Shown: in pieces, positions 1 to 4,767 of the stretch
Position numbering within the stretch: position 1 is the stretch's first letter
How the letters are laid out: each line of letters opens with the position of its first letter
DNA from: CAZDYI01 sp964509765
Lineage (GTDB): Bacteria; Pseudomonadota; Gammaproteobacteria; Tethybacterales; Tethybacteraceae
Assembly: GCA_964509765.1 (NCBI GenBank)
Contig: CAZDYI010000048.1
Span: 1 to 12,595 of the forward strand
Direction of reading: 5' to 3'
DNA: 12,595 nt
Translations under genes and position numbers: made by a program
The notes under the pieces: generated by a model
Databases searched by the model: none
What the model was told of the DNA's origin: nothing
What the model saw: only the letters and a program-made list of their open reading frames with translations

Positions 1-711
1 GGCGTCGACGTCGCCCGGCCCGATGAGCTGGGTCACCGCCTCCCAGCCGACGTCCGACACCTGGTAGTCCGCGACCCTGTGCAGGGCGGTGTCGCCCCTT
101 TCGCTCTTCCCGCCGAGCACGGCCCCGCGCTCGAGCAGGAGGCCGACCGCCGCGTCGTTGCGGTTGAAGACCGCGAACTCCAGCGGGGTGCGCGCGCGGG
201 CGTCGGGGACGTTCACGTCTGCCCCGCTGTCGAGCAGGAAGCCGATCAGCTGCGGAGACGAGCGGCCGGTTGCGTAGTGGATGAGCTGCAGGCCGTTGGC
301 GCCGACCAGGTTGATGTCCGCCCCCGCCTCGATGAGCATCCCGAAGACGTCGGTGTCGGGCTGGGAGGTCTGCATCAGCAAGTGCAGCGGCCCGTCGCCG
401 GCGCTGTTCGCATGGTTGGGGTCGGCCCCGGCCTCCAGCAGCTGCCCGACCATCGCGGCGTCGTTGAGCTGAACGGCGAGCAGCAGCGGCGTGCGCCCCT
501 GCCCGTCAGCCTCCTCGATGGACGCGCCCTCGCCGAGTAGCCTGGCGACCTCCTCCCTCTCGCTGCGCGAGACAGCGCGGAGGATCGGTACGTCCTCGAC
601 CCGCGGGCCGTCGTCAACCTGGGAGAGGGCAGAAGGCGCCGACAGGACGGCCGCCGCGCACAGCAAGGCGGCGAGAAGCCTGCGGGCGGCGTCAGCCGTG
701 CCTGAGATCAC
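1..711 (-). CDS. Secreted ankyrin-repeat protein, 3' end cut by window edge
   Basis: Reading leftward from a GTG at 711, the frame stays open to position 1 (237 codons), so the C-terminus lies outside the window. The first ~30 residues look like a Sec signal peptide: Arg-Arg, then a Leu/Ala-rich core, ending near Ser-Ala-Leu-Ser-Gln. From about residue 42 there are at least five ankyrin units with the usual GRTPLLLAV, LLEAGADPN, LIEAGADIN, LLDSGADVN and GDTALH signatures. Ankyrin repeats bind protein partners; no catalytic domain is visible, so the role is unknown. It resembles the ankyrin gene at 4768-6030 in architecture, including a GWE segment before the later repeats, and the two may be paralogues. 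The start is uncertain: no Shine-Dalgarno precedes the GTG and the frame is open upstream to about 865, but this start puts the signal peptide at the N-terminus. Confidence 0.85.
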   Translation of the reverse strand, partial: MISGTADAARRLLAALLCAAAVLSAPSALSQVDDGPRVEDVPILRAVSRSEREEVARLLGEGASIEEADGQGRTPLLLAVQLNDAAMVGQLLEAGADPNHANSAGDGPLHLLMQTSQPDTDVFGMLIEAGADINLVGANGLQLIHYATGRSSPQLIGFLLDSGADVNVPDARARTPLEFAVFNRNDAAVGLLLERGAVLGGKSERGDTALHRVADYQVSDVGWEAVTQLIGPGDVDA

Positions 712-1008
712 GGCTGGGAATTTTATTTGGTGGTCGGTTTCGGAGTCTGCTCTGGCTGGAAAACCGTCGATTCTTTCTCGGCTGGACTGTTGGTGTAGAA
801 TGCGCCGTCCTACACACCCCTGCAAAGTCAATTCGATCACAGACCAACATGTTCCCCAGGCTCTTTACCAAGACGCGACACACCGGCTTCCAAGCAGGGA
901 AGGACGTTACGCGGCAGGGCTTGGGATCCTCTAAGCCCCCAAGGAAGACCTTCCGCTGACCTGCGGAAGGTTCTGCCGCCTGCGCGTCGGCAGGCGGGCG
1001 CAGACGTA
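712..1008. other. Divergent intergenic region with three hairpins
   Basis: This gap separates the leftward ankyrin gene from the rightward MuF gene. The ankyrin-proximal part (712-850) is AT-richer than its surroundings. It holds a TAGAAT hexamer (796-801, plus strand) flanked by an inverted repeat GTGTAG/CTACAC (793-798 and 810-815); no good -35 goes with it. Near the MuF start there are three successive inverted repeats: GGGCTT/AAGCCC (917-938), ACCTTCCGC/GCGGAAGGT (948-971, perfect) and CCGCCTGC/GCAGGCGG (976-997, perfect). The only Shine-Dalgarno-like bases before the MuF ATG (AGGCGG, 992-997) are inside the third stem. I see no convincing gene here. Confidence 0.5.
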
Positions 1009-2352
1009 ATGCCCGCCGACTCGGTTGAGTACTGGGGCAACCTCGGCCTGCGCATACGGGACGAGGGCTACCACAACGCCGGCGCGCGGGCGCAAAGCCT
1101 TGCGTTCACCATCGACGGCGTGAGCGAGCTCTGGCTCCTGCAGAAGTTCAAGGAGGCCATTGGCGAGGGCCTGGATGACGGCATGGCCGTCGGCGAGGTC
1201 GGGAAGCTGCTGCGCGAGAGGCTGGACGAGGGCGTCGTGACAGACAGCTGCGTCAGGGACTCGGACTTCGAAAAGGCCCTGGCCGCGGCACGGGAGTTCA
1301 AGGAGCTGTTCGCAGGCAACAAGAACCTGCTGGACTCGGTGATCAGCTCCTGCATGGCTAGGGCAGAGAGCGCCGGCTTGTGGAGGGAGATGCAGCGCGC
1401 CGCCGCAGGCGACGGCAGGCGGCGTCTCGTTCAGTACACGCTGAACGACGAGAAGGGCGTGTGCGGCGGCCACCAGGCGCTGGACGGATTGGTGCGTCCG
1501 CATGATGATCCGATCTGGCAAGATTGCTGGCCGCCCAACGGACCCGGTTGCACTTGCGAAGCACATCCGCTGTTTGAAGAAAGGGCTGCGAAAAAGCGAC
1601 TGCACCAGACTCCGGACAGCCAAGCGTCAGGCATCTTGGAAGAGGTCCGCAGAAGCGGAGGCATGTTCCCTTCGGTCGAACATCATCTGCTGCCATTCGC
1701 AGATGCGCTCACCAAGAAGTTCAAGGCGGCTGATAACACTGTCGAGCAGCATATGAGGAACTCCGTGGAATGGGCCTGCCATTCCGAACTTGATGAAGCG
1801 CTGATTGGACGGTTCAAGGACGGAGTGGATATCTTTGCCGTGGATTCACACAGCGCGTCATCAAGAGGGGAAATGTCCATCGATATCGCAGTGCTCCCAA
1901 GTCACATGCCAAGGCATTTATCCGGACAAGTCATCGTGGTTACCGACACAGGATACAAGGAAGTGTTCAGGGAATTATTGGATCGAAAAGATTTCGTGGA
2001 TAGTGATTTGCTTCGTCGGAAAACAAGAACTGGGCAAACTGCAATGGATCGTCCGCAAAACGCGATCGATATATTAAAGCGCGTTCACTGTGGATGGTCA
2101 GTTGGTAACAGCATTGCGGTTTCAGCCTCGGAATTTTTTGTGAGTGCTGATGTCGGAGATATCTGGATTGGATTTAAATTCAAAGAGGACAAGGAAAATG
2201 GCACTCATTACTATCAGATGTTCAAAGCAATTCACGCACCTGACCTGCGTCAATGGCTGAGAGACAGGGGCAAGGGCAGGAAAGAAACCGAGATAATCGA
2301 GATAAAAAAAGGCCCCGGCAACACTCCGGATCTAAGGACCCGAGACGGATAA
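1009..2352 (+). CDS. Orphan MuF (phage Mu gpF/SPP1 gp7-like) protein with unknown C-terminal domain
   Basis: This is a 447-residue protein. Residues 1-190 match the phage head-morphogenesis MuF family: an N-terminal DSVEYW segment, then LAFTIDGVSELWLL (about 31-44), an ARAESAGLWREMQR helix (about 117-130), and the diagnostic C-terminal pattern C152-GGH-QALDG160, DDPIW (166-170), PPNG (175-178) and CTC (181-183). In phages such proteins sit next to portal and capsid genes and aid head assembly; none are present here. Residues ~195-447 have no domain I recognise. MuF domains fused to variable C-terminal toxins are a known class of phage-borne polymorphic toxins, so a toxin or effector C-terminus is plausible but inferred. 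G+C drops inside the gene (41 of 60 bases at 1201-1260, 21 of 60 at 2161-2220). The last ~14 codons and the stop lie in repeat copy 1. The ATG has no clear Shine-Dalgarno, and the frame is open upstream without ATG, GTG or TTG. Confidence 0.8.
   Translation: MPADSVEYWGNLGLRIRDEGYHNAGARAQSLAFTIDGVSELWLLQKFKEAIGEGLDDGMAVGEVGKLLRERLDEGVVTDSCVRDSDFEKALAAAREFKELFAGNKNLLDSVISSCMARAESAGLWREMQRAAAGDGRRRLVQYTLNDEKGVCGGHQALDGLVRPHDDPIWQDCWPPNGPGCTCEAHPLFEERAAKKRLHQTPDSQASGILEEVRRSGGMFPSVEHHLLPFADALTKKFKAADNTVEQHMRNSVEWACHSELDEALIGRFKDGVDIFAVDSHSASSRGEMSIDIAVLPSHMPRHLSGQVIVVTDTGYKEVFRELLDRKDFVDSDLLRRKTRTGQTAMDRPQNAIDILKRVHCGWSVGNSIAVSASEFFVSADVGDIWIGFKFKEDKENGTHYYQMFKAIHAPDLRQWLRDRGKGRKETEIIEIKKGPGNTPDLRTRDG
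2304..2324 (-). terminator. Intrinsic terminator of small RNA copy 1
   Basis: On the minus strand GTGTTGCCGGGGCC runs straight into T7 (2310-2304). The 5' arm of the stem is the RNA's own 5' end at 2396-2385, an unusually distant partner for a terminator arm. Confidence 0.5.
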
Positions 2353-2398
2353 TCCCTTGCGGGACACTGGCGCCGGCCTAGCCCGTGTTGCCGGGGTT
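2304..2398 (-). ncRNA. Predicted small RNA, copy 1 (~95 nt)
   Basis: On the minus strand a transcript is predicted to start at the A pair at 2398-2397, 6-7 nt after the TATAAT box, and to end in the T7 run at 2310-2304. A perfect 12-bp stem, CCCCGGCAACAC with GTGTTGCCGGGG, pairs the two ends. Inside, CCGG can pair with CCGG, and UCCC-GCAA-GGGA forms a hairpin with a GNRA-type loop. A GC-rich stem followed by T7 is what an intrinsic terminator needs, so the molecule would carry its own terminator. It is antisense to the last codons and stop of the MuF gene (2304-2352). I do not recognise the family. That it is an RNA gene is inferred from the layout. Confidence 0.55.
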
Positions 2399-2404
2399 GT
2401 GAAA

Positions 2405-2434
2405 ATTATAGCATGAAAGCCGGTGTGTGAGTGA
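2405..2434 (-). promoter_or_regulatory. Promoter of small RNA copy 1 (extended -10)
   Basis: The minus strand has a perfect TATAAT (2410-2405) preceded by TGC, an extended -10. At the 18-nt spacing used by the other two copies the -35 would be TCACTC (2434-2429), a poor match to TTGACA. Activity would rest on the extended -10. Confidence 0.5.
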
Positions 2435-2510
2435 CTTCTTCCCGGTCTCTCGGGTTGATCAGTTCAAACAGATCACAAGCAACAGTTATTCTGCACTAGC
2501 CTGACATGAT

Positions 2511-2606
2511 CAACAATAGGTCCCGGCAACACTCCGGATCGCACGTTCCGAGAAGTATTATCCCGAACGGGACATGGGCTCCGGCCTTGCCCGTGTTGCC
2601 GGGGTT
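2511..2606 (-). ncRNA. Predicted small RNA, copy 2 (diverged, weak 3' T-run)
   Basis: It has the same layout as copy 1: predicted start at 2606-2605, 6-7 nt after the -10, and a closing stem from 2604 to 2521 (11 Watson-Crick pairs plus one G-U). The central hairpin is UCCC-GUUC-GGGA: the stem is kept while the loop differs. The middle of the core has drifted from copies 1 and 3. After the stem the minus strand reads CCTATTGTTG, not a clean T-run, so termination may be leaky and the 3' end is approximate. Confidence 0.45.
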
Positions 2607-2612
2607 GAGGAC

Positions 2613-2642
2613 ATTATGGCATGCAGCCAGACGCGATGTCAA
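2613..2642 (-). promoter_or_regulatory. Sigma-70-like promoter of small RNA copy 2
   Basis: The minus strand reads TTGACA (2642-2637), an 18-nt spacer ending in TGC, then CATAAT (2618-2613). The -35 is perfect, the -10 has one mismatch and the extended -10 TG is present. The predicted start falls on the A pair just before the stem. Confidence 0.6.
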
Positions 2643-2653
2643 GCTTCATGCCC

Positions 2654-2672
2654 AAAAAAGGCCCGGCAACAC
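2654..2672 (-). terminator. Intrinsic terminator of small RNA copy 3 (possibly also of ubiA)
   Basis: On the minus strand GTGTTGCCGGGCC runs into T6 (2659-2654). The pairing arm is at 2743-2733. It is the first terminator-like structure after the ubiA stop codon. Confidence 0.5.
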
Positions 2673-2745
2673 TCCGGATCAAATGACCCGAGACGGATTA
2701 TCCCTTGAGGGACACTGGCGCCGGCCTAGCCCGTGTTGCCGGGTT
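2654..2745 (-). ncRNA. Predicted small RNA, copy 3 (~92 nt)
   Basis: This copy lies closest to ubiA. Predicted start at 2745-2744; closing stem CCCGGCAACAC/GTGTTGCCGGG (11 bp); hairpin UCCC-UCAA-GGGA; T6 run at 2659-2654. Relative to copy 1 it has lost one C on the 5' side and one G on the 3' side of the stem, so pairing is kept: a matched change suggesting the structure matters. It could also end ubiA operon transcripts, because no other terminator was seen after ubiA. Confidence 0.55.
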
Positions 2746-2751
2746 GGAAGA

Positions 2752-2781
2752 AATTTAGCATGCATGCCGGGCCGATGTCAA
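2752..2781 (-). promoter_or_regulatory. Sigma-70-like promoter of small RNA copy 3
   Basis: The minus strand reads TTGACA (2781-2776), an 18-nt spacer ending in TGC, then TAAATT (2757-2752). The geometry is the same as in copy 2, although most spacer bases differ, so the promoter elements are conserved better than the bases between them. Confidence 0.6.
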
Positions 2782-2832
2782 CCCGGACGCTCGATGCCGG
2801 TGCCTGCTCATTGCTTCTCTGCTTGCGTACGC

Positions 2833-3759
2833 CTACCTATCCGCAGCCAGGCCGAGCATGATCAGCGCCCCCAGAAAGGCGTTGTCGTTGAAGGCGCGGA
2901 TGCATAGTTCCGGATTGAGGGTGGCAGCCTTCTTGACGCAACCGACTGCGTTTCCGAACGCTAGCGCGCAGGCGAGGTAGAACACGATCCCCGACCCGAT
3001 TGCGACGCCGTAGATGACGAGCAGGGCAAGGAACGCGAAGTAGAACAGTGCGACCGCGAGCACGGCGCGCTCGCCGAGCCAGACCGCCAGCGACTTTATC
3101 CCGGCGCGGACGTCGTCCTCGCGGTCGGCCAACGCGTAGGTCGTGTCGTACGCCAGCACCCAGAAGAAGTTGGCCGCGAACAGTATCCACATCGACGCCT
3201 GAACGTGCCCAGTCACCTCCGCGGCCGCCACGGGTATGCCCATCCCGAACGCTACCCCGAGGTGCGCCTGCGGGAACTGCACGAAGCGCTTTGCGAGCGG
3301 GTAGGTCGCGCCGACCGCAAGGGCCGCGAGCGCCCAGGCGCGCGCCGGCGGCGACAGCGCCAGCCACAGCCCGAAGCATGCGGCCAGAAGCGCAAGCCCG
3401 AAGGCTGCGGCCTCGGCGACGGTCAGCTCGCCCGCGGGAAGGGGCCTGTTCTTCGTCCGGGCGACCAGGCCGTCGACCTTGCGGTCTGCGATGTCGTTCG
3501 CAACGCAGCCCGCGGCGCGGGTGAGAACGACGCCGCCCGCAATCACCAGGAACAGCCGCAAGTCGTAGCTGCTGCCGCTGGCCTTCTCAAGCGCCCACAG
3601 GGTCGGCCACAGCAGGAGCAGCCAGCCCGTCGGCCGGTCGAAGCGCCCGAGGCGAGCGAAGGCGAATGCCTTGGCCGCCGCAGCCGCGAAACGTCCGCTG
3701 CTGCCGGGCTTCCCCTGCCCCTCGCGCCGCTCGCTAGGAAGACTCCTCCGCGACGGCAC
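2833..3759 (-). CDS. ubiA: 4-hydroxybenzoate polyprenyltransferase UbiA
   Basis: This membrane enzyme attaches the polyprenyl tail to 4-hydroxybenzoate in ubiquinone synthesis. With the GTG at 3759 it has 308 residues. The signatures are FDRPTGWLLLLWPTLWAL near the N-terminus, the first Asp-rich motif N88-D-x-x-D92-x-x-x-D96 followed by RTKNRPLPAG, and the second motif ADREDD (about 211-216) before VRAGIKS. These bind Mg-diphosphate. Several hydrophobic helices fit the usual multi-pass fold. The start is ambiguous: the GTG at 3831 overlaps the dusA stop (GTGA) and would give 332 residues with a basic, low-complexity N-terminus. I prefer 3759 because homologues have about 290 residues, but neither start has a good Shine-Dalgarno. 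A 72-bp duplication lies across this region. It is the last gene of the ankyrin-dusA-ubiA operon. Confidence 0.96.
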   Translation of the reverse strand: MPSRRSLPSERREGQGKPGSSGRFAAAAAKAFAFARLGRFDRPTGWLLLLWPTLWALEKASGSSYDLRLFLVIAGGVVLTRAAGCVANDIADRKVDGLVARTKNRPLPAGELTVAEAAAFGLALLAACFGLWLALSPPARAWALAALAVGATYPLAKRFVQFPQAHLGVAFGMGIPVAAAEVTGHVQASMWILFAANFFWVLAYDTTYALADREDDVRAGIKSLAVWLGERAVLAVALFYFAFLALLVIYGVAIGSGIVFYLACALAFGNAVGCVKKAATLNPELCIRAFNDNAFLGALIMLGLAADR

Positions 3760-3840
3760 AGGAAGGTTGCTTCCGCCTGTCTTCCGCTGCCCCTTGCGCC
3801 GCTGGCGTGGACGTTTCCCCCGCGATGTCACGGAAAGGCC
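3697..3840. repeat. Diverged 72-bp tandem duplication at the dusA/ubiA junction
   Basis: On the minus strand 3840-3769 and 3768-3697 align without gaps, with about 53 of 72 bases identical by hand alignment. Each unit has GTG at its tenth base (3831 and 3759), followed by codons for x-Ser-Arg and a shared RR-x-GQ-x-K pattern. The first unit contains the end of dusA. The duplication has therefore copied the junction and a potential ubiA start. Confidence 0.7.
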
Positions 3841-4766
3841 GCAGCAACGAGGCCGACGTCGCCGGTCCTGGCTGCCTCGCCGAGCGCGCGGCGGAACGCC
3901 CTCGCGCCGGGCCTGCCGGCGGCAAGGCCCGCAAGCGGGAACAGGAGCCTTCGCGGCTGGTCGCCCGCCGCGATCCTCGTTGCGGCGAAGTCGAGGTGCT
4001 CCTCCATGGCTTCCTTGACCCCGGGCCGCTCGCGTCCGAACCACTCCGCCGCGAACTCGGCGAGCAGCTCCGGGCGCGCGACCACTGCGCGGCCGAGCAT
4101 CACGCCCGCAACGCCCTCGGCGCGCTCCCTGGCCTCGGCAACCGTTTCGATCCCGCCATTGCTCACGACCGGCACGCCCGGGTGCGCGCGGGCGAGATCG
4201 ACGACCAGGCCTGGGTCGAGCGGCGGGACGTGGCGGTTGTCGCGCGGGCTTACTCCCTTGAGCAGCGCCTTGCGCGCGTGCACCACGAGCTTGGAGCAGC
4301 CGGCGGCAATCACCTTCGACGCGAAGTCGAACAGGCTCTCGCGCGGGTCCTGGCCGTCGACCCCGGTCCGGCACTTGACCGAGACCGGCAGGTCGGTTGC
4401 CTCGGCCATCGCCGCGACGCAGGCCGCGGCGCGGCCGGGGTCGAGCATCATGCACGCGCCGAAGCCGCCCGCGGTCGCGCTGTTGCTCGGGCACCCGCAG
4501 TTGAGGTTGACCTCGACGTAGCCCAGTCCCCTGGCCGCCCTCGTCGCCTCGGCGAGGGCCTGCGGGCGGTCGCCCGCGACCTGCAGGGCGACGGCGCCCT
4601 CGTCCGGCCCGCAGAGGTAACGGCCGCTCCGGTCGCGGATTACGGCCTCGGCCGGGACCATCTCGGTGTACAGGAGGGCGTCGGCGCAGAGCGTCCGCCA
4701 CAGGCGGCGGGCCGCGGCATGCGAGTGCCCCATCATCGGGGCGACGCTGACCGTCGCCTCGGGCAT
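3828..4766 (-). CDS. dusA: tRNA-dihydrouridine(20/20a) synthase DusA
   Basis: This FMN-dependent enzyme reduces uridine to dihydrouridine in the tRNA D-loop. The 312-residue protein is close to the usual DusA length. Motifs in order: SVAPMM (about 7-12), LLYTEMV (31-37), NLNCGCPS with the expected catalytic Cys92, GGFGACMM, VSVKCRTGVD (128-137), and the DusA-specific HARKALLKGVSPRDNRHVPPL (from His163), then VVSNGGI for phosphate/FMN binding. After APMM the usual DxTDRH segment is replaced by GHSHAAA, an unusual change in a normally conserved stretch. The ATG is one base past the stop of the upstream ankyrin gene (TAG-G-ATG), so translation is probably coupled. The stop overlaps a possible GTG for ubiA. 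Confidence 0.96.
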   Translation of the reverse strand: MPEATVSVAPMMGHSHAAARRLWRTLCADALLYTEMVPAEAVIRDRSGRYLCGPDEGAVALQVAGDRPQALAEATRAARGLGYVEVNLNCGCPSNSATAGGFGACMMLDPGRAAACVAAMAEATDLPVSVKCRTGVDGQDPRESLFDFASKVIAAGCSKLVVHARKALLKGVSPRDNRHVPPLDPGLVVDLARAHPGVPVVSNGGIETVAEARERAEGVAGVMLGRAVVARPELLAEFAAEWFGRERPGVKEAMEEHLDFAATRIAAGDQPRRLLFPLAGLAAGRPGARAFRRALGEAARTGDVGLVAAAFP

Positions 4767-4767
4767 C

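Larger units (their letters stand above)
2304..2781 (-). repeat. Three tandem imperfect copies of a promoter + structured RNA + T-run unit
   Basis: Three related units lie between the MuF and ubiA genes. Their palindromic cores are 2313-2396, 2521-2604 and 2662-2743 (84, 84 and 82 bp). Each core starts with (C)CCCGGCAACAC and ends with GTGTTGCCGGG(G), so its ends are inverted repeats. The similarity continues on the right flank of every core, where minus-strand promoter elements sit, and on the left flank of cores 1 and 3 as an A-run (T-run on the minus strand). Cores 1 and 3 are nearly identical; core 2 differs in the middle. The stretch 2435-2510 between units 1 and 2 holds only a weak inverted repeat (CCCGGTCTCTCGGG). 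No ORF explains the conservation. Less likely alternatives are REP-like palindromes, a MITE or bidirectional terminators. Confidence 0.85.

Noticed and set aside
796..801. TAGAATGCGCC as a plus-strand promoter for the MuF gene
   Set aside because: The -10-like box is fair, but no -35 is recognisable at 16-18 nt and the leader would be over 200 nt; left as part of the intergenic description.
849..959. A 36-residue plus-strand ORF beginning MFPRLFTK
   Set aside because: No Shine-Dalgarno, no recognised similarity, and its end overlaps the hairpin region; not enough to call a gene.
2313..2743. Integron attC sites (repeated imperfect palindromes, one overlapping a gene's stop codon)
   Set aside because: The ends lack the RYYYAAC and GTTRRRY core pattern, the spacings (208 and 140 bp) leave no room for cassette genes, and no integrase is present.
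2304..2781. CRISPR array
   Set aside because: Only three copies, long imperfect palindromic units with conserved flanks, irregular spacing, no cas genes.
2506..2907. A 133-codon plus-strand ORF through repeat copies 2 and 3
   Set aside because: It is made of the palindromic repeats and runs antisense into the end of ubiA; no domain, and the conserved features there are RNA/promoter-like, not coding.
3832..4701. N-terminal extension of the ubiA reading frame (total 622 codons)
   Set aside because: The upstream part is the GC-rich shadow of dusA in another frame: Arg/Pro/Gly-rich with no domain. dusA has full family motifs.
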